64,000 nucleotides of DNA from Streptomyces lydicus. Its GTDB lineage: Bacteria > Actinomycetota > Actinomycetes > Streptomycetales > Streptomycetaceae. The notes under the pieces were generated by a model, which did no database searches, was not told where the DNA came from, and saw only the letters and a program-made list of their open reading frames with translations. Numbering within the stretch: the stretch's first letter is position 1; each line of letters opens with the position of its first letter. Below, in pieces: positions 1-12,828 of the stretch. The stretch lies in NCBI RefSeq assembly GCF_001729485.1, contig NZ_CP017157.1, positions 5,208,001 through 5,272,000 of the forward strand, in the 5' to 3' direction. A program made the position numbers and the translations under genes.

Positions 1-80
1 CGCTCACCCGGCAGGGCTCGACGGTCCGCCCGGTGCACATCGCCGAGATCCTGGCCAGTACGGAAGGGAGTGTGCTGTGA
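1..80 (+). CDS. lutA: LutA, C-terminal end (partial)
   Basis: Only the last 25 codons are present, read in the frame that opens at base 3 and stops at the TGA at 78-80. The assignment rests on context: the gene runs directly into lutB with a 4-base GTGA overlap, the usual translational coupling of lutABC. LutA is the CCG-domain iron-sulfur subunit of the L-lactate oxidation complex, but none of its cysteine motifs lie in this fragment. Another small upstream gene is possible though unlikely. Confidence 0.6.
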   Translation, partial: LTRQGSTVRPVHIAEILASTEGSVL

Positions 81-1579
81 GCGGCACCTATCTGGGCATG
101 CCGGCCTTCCCGCGGGCGGCGGACGTCTCCACCCGCGACACCCGGCTGCGCGCCAACCTCACCCACGCCACCCACACCATCCGCGACAAGCGGGCCGCGG
201 CGGTCGCCGAGCTGGACGACTGGGCGCAGCTGCGGGCGGCGGGGGCCGCCGTGAAGGACCGGGTACTGCGCCGGCTCGACCACTATCTGGAGCAGTTGGA
301 GGCCGCGGTCACCGCGGCGGGCGGGCAGGTCCACTGGGCGGCGGACGCCGAGGAGGCCAACCGGATCGTCACCGCGCTGGTGCGGGAGACCGGCGAGCGC
401 GAGGTCGTCAAGGTCAAGTCGATGGCGACGCAGGAGATCGGGTTGAACCAGGCGTTGGAGGACGCCGGTATCCGCGCCTACGAGACGGATCTGGCCGAGC
501 TGATCGTGCAGCTCGGCGACGATCTGCCGTCACACATCCTGGTTCCGGCGATCCACCGCAACCGTGCCGAGATCCGGGACATCTTCCGCCGGGAGATGGG
601 CAGGTGGGGGCGGCCGGCGCCGGAGGGGCTGTCCGACTCCCCCGCCGAGCTGGCCGAGGCGGCCCGGCTGCACCTGCGGGAGAAGTTCCTGTCCGCCAAG
701 GTGGGGATCTCCGGGGCCAACTTCATGGTCGCCGAGACCGGCACGCTCGTCGTCGTGGAGTCGGAGGGCAACGGGCGGATGTGTCTGACCCTGCCCGAGA
801 CGCTGATCTCCGTCGTCGGGATCGAGAAGGTGGTGCCCACCTGGCAGGACCTGGAGATCTTCCTGCAGTTGCTGCCCCGCTCGTCGACGGCTGAGCGGAT
901 GAATCCGTACACCTCCACCTGGACGGGCACGACGGACGGGGACGGGCCGCGGAACTTCCACCTGGTGCTGCTCGACAACGGGCGGACCGACACCCTCGCC
1001 GACACCGTGGGCCGGCAGGCCCTGCGCTGCATCCGCTGCTCGGCGTGCCTGAACGTCTGCCCGGTGTACGAGCGGGCCGGCGGGCATGCGTACGGCTCGC
1101 CCTACCCCGGGCCGATCGGCGCCATCCTCACGCCGCAACTGCGGGGAATGCAGGGCCCGTTGGAGGAGTCTTTGCCGTATGCCTCGTCGCTGTGCGGGGC
1201 CTGCTACGAGGTGTGCCCGGTGGCCATCGACATTCCCGAGGTGCTGGTGCACCTGCGGGAGCGGGTGGTGGAGGGCGGGCCGGTGACCCGTGGCGGCACG
1301 CGGACCGTCGTCAAGCCGGCCAGGGGGCACGCCGCGGAGCGGGCCGCGATGCGCGCCGCGGCCTGGACGTTCGATCATCCGGGGGTGCTGCGCCGCGGGA
1401 TGCGGCTGGCGGCCCGGACCCGCCGGCTGCATCCGCGGCGGCTGCCGGGGCCGGGACGGGCGTGGTCGCGGACCCGGGCGCTGCCGGCGGTGCCGGCCGA
1501 GTCGTTCCGCGACTGGTGGCGGCGCACCCGCGGGGAGTCGCCGAGCGGGCCGACCGGGGAGCGGGGTGCGGGCGAGTGA
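77..1579 (+). CDS. lutB: LutB, iron-sulfur LUD-domain subunit of lactate utilisation complex
   Basis: This 500-residue protein is the LutB subunit of the cytosolic LutABC complex, which oxidises L-lactate to pyruvate. The N-terminal two thirds is a LUD domain with the typical 'SGANFMVAETGTLVVVESEGN' region split around residue 220. The C-terminal part is a double 4Fe-4S ferredoxin domain, with C318-x2-C321-x2-C324-x3-C328-P and C373-x2-C376-x3-C380-P all intact. The GTG start at 77 overlaps the preceding stop codon, and the stop at 1577-1579 overlaps the GTG of lutC, so the three genes are one coupled operon. Length agrees with the family (about 470-500). No regulator lies in the window on this side. 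Confidence 0.93.
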   Translation: MSGTYLGMPAFPRAADVSTRDTRLRANLTHATHTIRDKRAAAVAELDDWAQLRAAGAAVKDRVLRRLDHYLEQLEAAVTAAGGQVHWAADAEEANRIVTALVRETGEREVVKVKSMATQEIGLNQALEDAGIRAYETDLAELIVQLGDDLPSHILVPAIHRNRAEIRDIFRREMGRWGRPAPEGLSDSPAELAEAARLHLREKFLSAKVGISGANFMVAETGTLVVVESEGNGRMCLTLPETLISVVGIEKVVPTWQDLEIFLQLLPRSSTAERMNPYTSTWTGTTDGDGPRNFHLVLLDNGRTDTLADTVGRQALRCIRCSACLNVCPVYERAGGHAYGSPYPGPIGAILTPQLRGMQGPLEESLPYASSLCGACYEVCPVAIDIPEVLVHLRERVVEGGPVTRGGTRTVVKPARGHAAERAAMRAAAWTFDHPGVLRRGMRLAARTRRLHPRRLPGPGRAWSRTRALPAVPAESFRDWWRRTRGESPSGPTGERGAGE

Positions 1580-2250
1580 GCAGCCGGGACGTGGTGCTGG
1601 GGCGGGTGCGCCGGGCGCTGGCGGCGGAGCCGCGGGACACGGGGCGGAACGAGCCGCCGGTGGTGCGCGACTACCGGCGGGTGCACGGGTCCCGCACGGC
1701 GGCGCAGACCGTCGAACTGCTCGCGGAGAACCTCGCGGACTACCGGGCCGTCGTGCACCGCAGTGACCCGGCCGGGCTTCCGGCGCTGATCGCCCGCCTG
1801 CTGGCGGACCGCGGGGCGCGGAGCGTGGTGGTGCCGCGGGGGCTGCCGGCCTCCTGGCTGGAGGCGGCCCTGGCGGCGAGTTCCGGACTCACCCGGATCG
1901 AGGACCGGGCCGCGCTCACCCCGGCCGAACTCGATGCCGTGGACAGTGTGGTGACGGGCTGTGCGGTGGCGATCGCGGAGACCGGCACGCTGGTCCTGGA
2001 CGCCGGCCCCGACCAGGGCAGACGGCGGATCACGCTGGTGCCGGACCATCACGTCTGTGTGGTCCGGGTTCCTGACCAGGTCGTCGGCTCGGTGCCGCAG
2101 GCGCTGCCGCGGCTGGCGCCGGACCGGCCGCTGACCTGGATCTCCGGCCCGTCCGCGACCAGTGACATCGAACTCGACCGGGTGGAGGGGGTGCACGGGC
2201 CGCGGACGCTGGAGGTGATCCTGCTGTCGGCGTCCGGTCAGTCGGGCTGA
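1576..2250 (+). CDS. lutC: LutC, LUD-domain subunit of lactate utilisation complex
   Basis: A 224-residue single LUD-domain protein, third member of the LutABC complex. The GTG at 1576 overlaps the lutB stop (GTGA) and gives the expected N-terminus 'SSRDVVLGRVRRAL'; the longer open frame that extends upstream to 1045 lies inside lutB and is not credible. The LUD signature 'AIAETGTLVLD' sits near residue 135 and the C-terminal 'ISGPSATSDIELDRVEGVHG' is characteristic of LutC/YkgG. It is translationally coupled to lutB. No strong terminator is visible directly after the stop. Confidence 0.93.
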   Translation: MSSRDVVLGRVRRALAAEPRDTGRNEPPVVRDYRRVHGSRTAAQTVELLAENLADYRAVVHRSDPAGLPALIARLLADRGARSVVVPRGLPASWLEAALAASSGLTRIEDRAALTPAELDAVDSVVTGCAVAIAETGTLVLDAGPDQGRRRITLVPDHHVCVVRVPDQVVGSVPQALPRLAPDRPLTWISGPSATSDIELDRVEGVHGPRTLEVILLSASGQSG

Positions 2251-2305
2251 GAGCGGCCCCGCCCCGTTGACCGCCCTGGGCTGCGACAGGTGTGCGACCC
2301 CGTTG

Positions 2306-2327
2306 TCAGTGGGGATTCCTACACTGA
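2306..2327 (+). promoter_or_regulatory. Inverted repeat over a possible -10 box upstream of the toroid gene
   Basis: TCAGTG (2306-2311) and CACTGA (2322-2327) form a 6-bp inverted repeat with a 10-base spacer. The hexamer TACACT at 2320-2325 could be a -10 element and overlaps the right arm. This would suit repressor control of the gene starting at 2386, but the arms are short and the -35 region is not clear. Confidence 0.3.
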
Positions 2328-2385
2328 TCGGGATGTCCTTCGCACACGCGGTGCGGGGCGCGCGCCCGGGGGGAGGGAGCGGAGG

Positions 2386-3783
2386 ATGCTGCGGCAGGAG
2401 TTACCACCACCGCGTTCCGGCCCGGCCCGCCGTTCCTCCGCGCGGGCTCCCGGGCCGCCGTCCGGCGCGGCCCGGCCCTCCGCTCCGTCCCGGCTGCTGA
2501 CCTGGCTGGGGCGGCTGGGTGTGCCGGCCGCCGCGTTCGCGGTGTTCCAGAGCCTGCTGGGGATCCTGCCGCAAGGGCTGACGGGTGAGGCGGCGCGCTA
2601 CGGCGTCGCGGCGACGGCCGGCGCCGCGGTCGGCGCGGTGGTGTGGCTGTCGGCGGCGCTGCTGCGGGCCCGCGCCGCGGCGCTCCCGCCGGCGCCGCCG
2701 GCCGGTCCCGTGCCTCCGCCGGCGGGGTCGGCGTCGCTGCCCGAGCTGATGGACGGCACGTACGAGGCGCTGCGGCGCGGTCTCGCGGTGGTCGAGGTGC
2801 CCGGCCGCGGTCCGCTCACGGGCTGGCCGCACTCCCTCGCCGAGAGCCGCCCACCGGTGCATCCGACCGCGTTCGGTACGGCGTACGGGCTGCACCTGCT
2901 GCTCGACCTGGCCCCGTACGACGGCCGGATACGGGCCGGTGAGGTGGCCGAGACGCTCTGGCGGCTGCGGCTGCCCGGCGGCGGTTGGGCGGCCCGTTCG
3001 CAGGGCACCGGCGCGCGGCCCGAGGTGACCGCGACGGTGCTGGGCGCGCTGGCGCGGGCGGGCGCCGACCCCCGGCTGCTGGAGGCCGAGATCCAGTGCT
3101 GCGAGGCGCTGTTGGACCCCGCGCACGACGTGTCGGGGCTGGCCAATACGTATGTCGTGACGAGTGTGCTGCGCGGGCTGCTGCGGGCGTCGCCCGGCTC
3201 CCCGGCGCTGGGGCGGCTGCGCGAGGTGCTGGTCAACGGCGCGACCGCGGACCCGGGGCGCGGCCACCACCGGTGCTGGGGCGCGGCACTGGCCACCGGA
3301 CTGGGCAATCCGGCGCCGTCGGCGGCGCACACCGCGCGGGCGGTGGTGGCGCTGGACCGCGCCGCACGGGTGCTGGGCGAGGACACCCGGCAGCGCACGG
3401 TGCGCGAGGAGGGGGTGCGCTGGCTGCTGGCGGGCGCGGCGTCCCCGTCCGGCGGCGGGTCCGATCTGGACAACTGCCAGGAGGAGGTGCGCCGCCCGGA
3501 CCAGGAGGACCCGCTGCATCAGGAGCTGTTGTCGGTACGGCATTTCGGGGCGGCGTGGGTGGCCCGGGCGCTGATGACGGACGGGGCGCGGCGGATCGCC
3601 GCGGAGGACGCCGGGACCGCGGTGTGGCAGGCACAGCTGTCCGCGGCGGTGGCGCGGGTGCGGGGGATGCAGCGGGGCGGGGTGTGGCGGTGGGACGACG
3701 GCCCGATGGGGCACCCGGTGTGGATGGCGTATCAGGGCCTGTCGGTGCTGCGGCGGTACGCGCTGATGGCGCACCGGCCGTGA
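2386..3783 (+). CDS. Membrane-anchored alpha/alpha-toroid (prenyltransferase/squalene-cyclase-like repeat) protein of unknown function
   Basis: I chose the ATG at 2386, 2 bases after a GGGAGGGAGCGGAGG tract that serves as ribosome binding site; the frame opens earlier at 2290 but without a good site. The 465-residue product has a Pro/Arg-rich N-terminus (1-38), two hydrophobic segments (about 44-62 and 72-93) and then a helical repeat region. That region contains squalene-cyclase/prenyltransferase-type repeats such as 'LPGGGWAARSQGTGARPEV' near 195 and 'RGGVWRWDDG' near 430. No DxDD cyclase motif or protein prenyltransferase zinc site is evident, so catalysis cannot be inferred. It is followed 76 bases later by a cupin-like gene in the same direction, probably one transcription unit. 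Function unknown; a binding or sensing toroid held at the membrane is possible. Confidence 0.75.
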   Translation: MLRQELPPPRSGPARRSSARAPGPPSGAARPSAPSRLLTWLGRLGVPAAAFAVFQSLLGILPQGLTGEAARYGVAATAGAAVGAVVWLSAALLRARAAALPPAPPAGPVPPPAGSASLPELMDGTYEALRRGLAVVEVPGRGPLTGWPHSLAESRPPVHPTAFGTAYGLHLLLDLAPYDGRIRAGEVAETLWRLRLPGGGWAARSQGTGARPEVTATVLGALARAGADPRLLEAEIQCCEALLDPAHDVSGLANTYVVTSVLRGLLRASPGSPALGRLREVLVNGATADPGRGHHRCWGAALATGLGNPAPSAAHTARAVVALDRAARVLGEDTRQRTVREEGVRWLLAGAASPSGGGSDLDNCQEEVRRPDQEDPLHQELLSVRHFGAAWVARALMTDGARRIAAEDAGTAVWQAQLSAAVARVRGMQRGGVWRWDDGPMGHPVWMAYQGLSVLRRYALMAHRP

Positions 3784-3859
3784 CGCGGCGTGGCACCGGC
3801 CGGGTGCGCCGGGTCGGGGTGCGCCGCGGGCCGGCGCTCCCGGTGGACGGGAGGCGGAG

Positions 3860-8522
<4,663 letters not shown>

Positions 8523-8560
8523 CGCCTGCCGGTGCGAGCGGCGCGAGGGTGACCCCGGCG

Positions 8561-8585
8561 TGCGTAGGCATCCGGTGCCTACGCA
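8561..8585 (+). terminator. Stem-loop after the GH2 galactosidase
   Basis: A perfect 10-bp stem (TGCGTAGGCA / TGCCTACGCA) with the 5-base loop TCCGG, 39 bases after the galactosidase stop. There is no U-tract, as is usual for actinomycete terminators. Confidence 0.6.
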
Positions 8586-8669
8586 GCGCAGAGGTCTGGG
8601 TGGCCCTCGCGTCCGGCAGCAGACTCTCGGTCATCGCCATCGGGCGAGCGACAGAGAGGCGGCACCACC

Positions 8670-9848
8670 ATGACCGGGAACAGCAACTCCGTTGTGTGGC
8701 AGGCGGGTTGGACCGCGGCCGTGCAGCGGCCCAGTGAGGGCTTCCACAAGAACTGGGCGCTGGAGGGGTTCGCGGACCGGACCGTACGCCAGGTGGTCCG
8801 GGTCACCGGTGCGGGTACCGCGGCCCGGATCACGCTCTCCAACCGGTACGGGACCGCCCCGCTGGAGGTGGCGGGCGCCACCCTCGCGGTGACCGACCGG
8901 GGCGCGGCGGTGCGGGAGAGCACGGTCCGCCGGCTGACGTTCGGGGGCGCCGGGGCGGTGCGGATCCCGGCGGGCGGTGAGGTCCGCAGCGACGCGGCCG
9001 AGGTGCGGGTGGCGCCCTTCGAGTCGCTGACCGTGACGCTGTACTTCGCGCGCCCGACGGGCCCCGCCACCTTCCACGCACAGGCGTACGCCACGGCCTA
9101 CCGCGCCGAGGGCGACCGGCTCACTGCCGCCGATCCGGCGGTGTTCGACGAGACGTCGGTGTCCTGGTACTACCTCTCCGCCGTCGAGCTGGCGGACGGC
9201 GGGCCGGCCCGGGGCGACACGGTGGTGGTCTTCGGTGACTCCCTCACCGACGGGTTCGCGTCGACCGTGGACGGCAACCACCGCTACTCGGACGCGCTGG
9301 CCGAACGGCTGGCCGAACGGGGCACCGGGCGGCCGGTGCTCAACCAGGGCATCGGGGGGAATCTGCTGCTGAGCGACTCGGCGTGGTTCGGTGAGCGGGC
9401 CGGCGCCCGCTTCCGGCGCGATGTGCTCGAACAGCCCGGCGTGCGCTCCGTGATCGTCCTGGTGGGCCTCAACGACATCGGGTTCAGCGAGGTCGACCTG
9501 CCCACCTACCGGCCGAACCCGGACCGGTCCGTCGCGGAGCTGGTCGCCGGGTACCAGGAGGTGATCGCCGCGGCGCGCGGCGCGGGGGTGCGGATCACCG
9601 GAGGCACGATCACCCCGTTCAAGGGGTCGGAGTACCACACGCCGGCCGCCGAGGCGAAGCGGCGGGCGGTCAACGCGTGGGTGCGCACCGCGGGCGCGTT
9701 CGACGCGGTGGCCGACTTCGCGGCGGTCCTGGCCGACCCGGACGACCCGGAGGCGCTGGCGCCCGGGTACGACAGCGGGGACCACAAGCACCCGAACGAC
9801 GAGGGCTATCGCGTGATGGCCGGCGCGGTCGATCTTGCCGCGCTGTGA
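8670..9848 (+). CDS. GDSL/SGNH-family hydrolase (lipase/acylhydrolase type)
   Basis: A 392-residue protein with an N-terminal beta-sandwich part (about 1-180) and an SGNH hydrolase domain. Block I is FGDSLTDG with the nucleophile S191. Block II 'NQGIGGN' and block III 'GLNDIG' follow in order, and block V is D371-H-K-H374-PND, giving the Asp and His of the triad. The family hydrolyses esters of lipids or acetylated sugars. No clear signal peptide is visible after the chosen ATG at 8670, so a cytosolic or non-classically exported location is likely. It stands alone behind the galactosidase terminator, and may cooperate with it in removing sugar esters, but this is inference. Confidence 0.88.
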   Translation: MTGNSNSVVWQAGWTAAVQRPSEGFHKNWALEGFADRTVRQVVRVTGAGTAARITLSNRYGTAPLEVAGATLAVTDRGAAVRESTVRRLTFGGAGAVRIPAGGEVRSDAAEVRVAPFESLTVTLYFARPTGPATFHAQAYATAYRAEGDRLTAADPAVFDETSVSWYYLSAVELADGGPARGDTVVVFGDSLTDGFASTVDGNHRYSDALAERLAERGTGRPVLNQGIGGNLLLSDSAWFGERAGARFRRDVLEQPGVRSVIVLVGLNDIGFSEVDLPTYRPNPDRSVAELVAGYQEVIAAARGAGVRITGGTITPFKGSEYHTPAAEAKRRAVNAWVRTAGAFDAVADFAAVLADPDDPEALAPGYDSGDHKHPNDEGYRVMAGAVDLAAL

Positions 9849-9869
9849 CGGCGCGGTGCGCGGGAGCGG

Positions 9870-10244
9870 CTACTCCCCGGCCTGCCGGGCGGCGTGCAGG
9901 GCCCAGCCGATCAGCGGGAGCTGGGCCGGGATCCGGGCGTAGGCGAGGGCCCTGAACGGTGCCGGGCGGTCGCGCCAGTCGCGGGCCATCTTGAGGTGGG
10001 CCGGGGAGACGGCGACGAACAGCCCGGCGGCGGCGAGCGCACCGGCCCGGCGGGTGCGGGGCAGCGCGAGCGCGGCGGCGACGGCGAGCTCGGCGGCGCC
10101 GCTGGCGTACGTCCAGGCGCGCCGGGTGCCCGGCAGCCGGCGGGGCACCAACGCGTCGAACGGCTGCGGAGCGAGGAAGTGCAGCGTTCCGGCGCCCGCC
10201 AGCAGTCGGGCGAGCGCACGGGCGGAACGGCCGTCGGCCACCAT
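9870..10244 (-). CDS. DoxX-like small membrane protein
   Basis: A 124-residue protein with four hydrophobic segments (about 6-22, 45-62, 66-82 and 98-116) and the length and layout of DoxX/DoxD-like proteins of Streptomyces. The ATG at 10244 follows GGGAG with 8 bases between. Function is not known; relatives are linked to redox or thiol stress in other actinobacteria. It lies 91 bases downstream of the ABC exporter gene on the same strand and may be read from the same promoter. Confidence 0.7.
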   Translation of the reverse strand: MVADGRSARALARLLAGAGTLHFLAPQPFDALVPRRLPGTRRAWTYASGAAELAVAAALALPRTRRAGALAAAGLFVAVSPAHLKMARDWRDRPAPFRALAYARIPAQLPLIGWALHAARQAGE

Positions 10245-10335
10245 GGAGAGCTCCCGGGTTGGACGAGGAAGGGGTGCGGCGGCCGCCCCGACCGGCTAAC
10301 TGGCCGCCGCGGGCACGACCTTACCGGTGAGTTAC

Positions 10336-12153
10336 TTAGTGGGTCATCACCTGATCGTCGCCCGGGGTGAGGTGTGCGTCACGCCGGACCAGCGCCGCGT
10401 AGGCCCCGTCGGCGGCGAGCAGCTCGTCGTGGGTGCCGCGCTCGGCGATCCGGCCGGCGTCCAGCACGACGATCTGGTCGGCGTCCCGGACCGTGGAGAG
10501 GCGGTGCGCGATGGTGAGGGTGGTGCGGCCCTCGGACAGCGCGTCGATGGCCTGCTGGACGGCGTGTTCGGTGTGGGTGTCGAGCGCGCTGGTCGCCTCG
10601 TCCAGGACGAGCACCGGCGGGTCGCGCAGGATGGTGCGGGCTATCGCGAGGCGCTGCTTCTCGCCGCCGGAGAAGCGGTAGCCGCGCTCACCGACGAGGG
10701 TGTCGTAGCCGTCCGGCAGGGCGGCGATGTGGTCGTGGATCTGGGCGGCCTTGGCGGCGCGTTCGATCTCGTCGTCGGTGGCGTCGGGCTTGGCGAACCG
10801 GAGGTTGTCGGCGACCGAGGCGTGGAAGAGGTAGGTCTCCTGGGAGACCACGCCGACCGCCCGCGCCAGGGTGTCGAAGTCCAGATCGCGGACGTCGGTG
10901 CCGTCGAGGGTGACCCGTCCCTCGGTGACGTCGTAGAGGCGCGGGACGAGGTAGCTCAGGGTGCTCTTGCCGCTGCCGGTGGGGCCGACGACGGCGAGGC
11001 TGCCGCCGGCGGGGACGGTGAGGTCGATGCCGTCGAGGGTGGGGGCCGCCTCGGGGTCGTAGCGGAACGTCACGTTCTCGAAGCGGACCTCGCCGCGCGG
11101 GGCGGTGAGGCGGACCGGGTCGGCGGGTTCGGTGATGGCGACCGGCAGGTCGAGGTATTCGAAGATGCGCTGGAAGAGCGCGAGCGAGGTCTGCATCTGC
11201 ACGCCGGTGGACAGCAGGGAGACGGTGGGCCGCAGCAGGCCCTGCTGGAGCGAGACGAAGGCGACGAGGGTGCCGAGGGAGAAGACCGGGCCGCCCAGTT
11301 GGAGGACCAGGCCGGCCGCCCAGTAGATGAGGGCGGGCATGGCGGCCATGACGATGCCGATGGTGGCCATCCGCCAGCGGCCGGCCATGTTGGCCCGGAC
11401 CTCCAGGTCGACCAGGCGCTCGGACTCGTCGGCGAAGTTCCGGGTGAGGGAGTCGGCGCGGCCCATCGTGCGGCCGAGCAGGATGCCGCTGACCGAGAGC
11501 GATTCGGTGACCATCGCGGACATGGCGGCCATCTGTTTCTGCCGCTGGGTGGTGATCTTCTTGCGTTCGTTGCCGACCCGGCGGCTGATCCAGACGAAGA
11601 GCGGCAGCAGCAGGAGCGAGACGACGGTCAGCCGCCAGTCGAGCGCCACCATGGCGCAGACCGTGGCGACGACCGAGGTGAGGTTGGAGACCAGGGAGGT
11701 CGCGGTCGAGGTGACGGTCGCCTGCATGCCGCCGATGTCGTTGGCGATCCGGGACTGGACCTCGCCGGTGCGGGTGCGGGTGAAGAAGGCCAGCGGCATC
11801 CGCTGGAGCTTGGCGTAGACCGCGGTGCGCAGGTCGTGCATCACGCGCTGGCCGACGGTGGTGGACACCAGCGTCTGCAGGACGCCGAAGACGCTCGTGG
11901 TGACGGCGGTCGCGATCATGCCGAGGGCGAGCAGGGTGAGCAGTCCGGTGCGTCTGCCGGGGATCGCGACGTCCAGGATCTCGCGGAGCAGGAAGGGCGA
12001 GGCGACCGAGACCAGCGAGGAGGCCCCGACGAGCAGGCCGACGAGGCCCAGCCGGGCGCGGTAGGGGCGGAAGAGGGCGAGGATCCGCCGCAGCTGGACC
12101 GGCGCATCGGGGTCCTTGGGCGGTGGGGTCCAGTTCGGTTCGTCGCTGCGCAT
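10336..12153 (-). CDS. ABC exporter, fused permease and ATPase (homodimer type)
   Basis: A 605-residue half-transporter: a six-helix type I exporter domain (about 25-310) followed by a nucleotide-binding domain. All ATPase motifs look intact: Walker A GPTGSGKST, signature FSGGEKQR, Walker B VLVLDEATSALD, and the H-loop 'IAHRLSTV'. It can therefore work as a homodimer exporting a drug or lipid. The ATG at 12153 follows GGAG. A divergent marR gene and a shared operator region point to substrate-inducible control, the classic arrangement for a multidrug exporter. The actual substrate cannot be read from the sequence. Confidence 0.92.
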   Translation of the reverse strand: MRSDEPNWTPPPKDPDAPVQLRRILALFRPYRARLGLVGLLVGASSLVSVASPFLLREILDVAIPGRRTGLLTLLALGMIATAVTTSVFGVLQTLVSTTVGQRVMHDLRTAVYAKLQRMPLAFFTRTRTGEVQSRIANDIGGMQATVTSTATSLVSNLTSVVATVCAMVALDWRLTVVSLLLLPLFVWISRRVGNERKKITTQRQKQMAAMSAMVTESLSVSGILLGRTMGRADSLTRNFADESERLVDLEVRANMAGRWRMATIGIVMAAMPALIYWAAGLVLQLGGPVFSLGTLVAFVSLQQGLLRPTVSLLSTGVQMQTSLALFQRIFEYLDLPVAITEPADPVRLTAPRGEVRFENVTFRYDPEAAPTLDGIDLTVPAGGSLAVVGPTGSGKSTLSYLVPRLYDVTEGRVTLDGTDVRDLDFDTLARAVGVVSQETYLFHASVADNLRFAKPDATDDEIERAAKAAQIHDHIAALPDGYDTLVGERGYRFSGGEKQRLAIARTILRDPPVLVLDEATSALDTHTEHAVQQAIDALSEGRTTLTIAHRLSTVRDADQIVVLDAGRIAERGTHDELLAADGAYAALVRRDAHLTPGDDQVMTH

Positions 12154-12192
12154 GGGCTCCTACGAGGGGTGAGGGGGAGCGGGACCTTACGG

Positions 12193-12225
12193 AGCCTAGC
12201 TCATTGTTACCTATACTCACAATGA
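12193..12225. promoter_or_regulatory. Divergent promoter region with MarR-type operator
   Basis: TCATTGT (12201-12207) and ACAATGA (12219-12225) make a perfect 7-bp inverted repeat, centres 18 bp apart, about the length of a MarR dimer site. On the minus strand TTGTGA (12217-12222) and TAGGCT (12193-12198), 18 bases apart, form a good promoter for the ABC exporter. On the plus strand TATACT (12212-12217) lies inside the repeat and could be the -10 box of the marR gene. Bound regulator would block both. Confidence 0.6.
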
Positions 12226-12249
12226 ACAAGGTCCTGCTATCCTCCGGAC

Positions 12250-12732
12250 ATGTCCTCCTCCGAGCCGACGGCCGGCACCAACCTCCCCGAGCAGCTGGTA
12301 CGGCTGACCCGTCGGATGCACCGCGCCCAGAAGCGCCACCTGGCGCAGCTGGACATCGCCTTCACCCCCGCGCAGTCCCGGCTGCTGCGGATCGTCGCGC
12401 ACCACCGCGGCACTCCGCCCCGGATGGCCGACCTCGCCGAGCGGCTGGAGGTCGTGCCCCGGGCGGTGACGACACTGGTGGACGGGCTGGAGGCGCACGG
12501 TGCGGTGCGCCGGGTGCCGGACCCGGCCAATCGCCGGGTGGTACGTATCGAGCTGACCGACACCGGGCGGACCGCGCTGCGCGCGCTGCGCAGCGCGCGA
12601 CGGGCCGCGGCGGAGGAGATTCTGGCTCCGCTGACCGCCGGACAGCGCGAGGTGCTGGGCGGCCTGCTGTCCACCCTGGTCGACGGGCCGGGAGAGCCGC
12701 ACCGGCCCGACCACCACCGGTCGGCCGGGTAA
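12250..12732 (+). CDS. MarR-family transcriptional regulator
   Basis: A 160-residue winged-helix regulator. The DNA-binding core 'PPRMADLAERLEVVPRAVTT' lies at about 57-76 and the wing 'VRRVPDPANRRVVRIELT' follows. Length and helix pattern fit the MarR family, which forms dimers and usually represses a divergent exporter until a small phenolic or drug ligand binds. It is transcribed divergently from the ABC exporter at 10336-12153 across a 96-base region holding a fitting palindrome, so exporter control and autoregulation are inferred. The start codon ATG at 12250 has only a weak ribosome binding site. Confidence 0.9.
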   Translation: MSSSEPTAGTNLPEQLVRLTRRMHRAQKRHLAQLDIAFTPAQSRLLRIVAHHRGTPPRMADLAERLEVVPRAVTTLVDGLEAHGAVRRVPDPANRRVVRIELTDTGRTALRALRSARRAAAEEILAPLTAGQREVLGGLLSTLVDGPGEPHRPDHHRSAG

Positions 12733-12749
12733 CGGCGGACCACGCGACA

Positions 12750-12776
12750 GAGGGCCGAGGCTGTTCCTCGGCCCTC
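12750..12776. terminator. Bidirectional stem-loop between marR and the amylase gene
   Basis: A perfect 11-bp stem (GAGGGCCGAGG / CCTCGGCCCTC) with loop CTGTT, placed between the converging ends of the marR gene (12732) and the alpha-amylase gene (12829). Confidence 0.75.
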
Positions 12777-12828
12777 CGGGCACCGCTTCGGGTCGCGCGA
12801 CCGGTCCGCAGCCGCCGGTCGCGCGTCC

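Noticed and set aside
2386..3783. Squalene-hopene cyclase or terpene synthase
   Set aside because: Toroid repeats are present but no DxDD motif and no aromatic QW pattern set, and it is shorter than cyclases, with an N-terminal membrane anchor.
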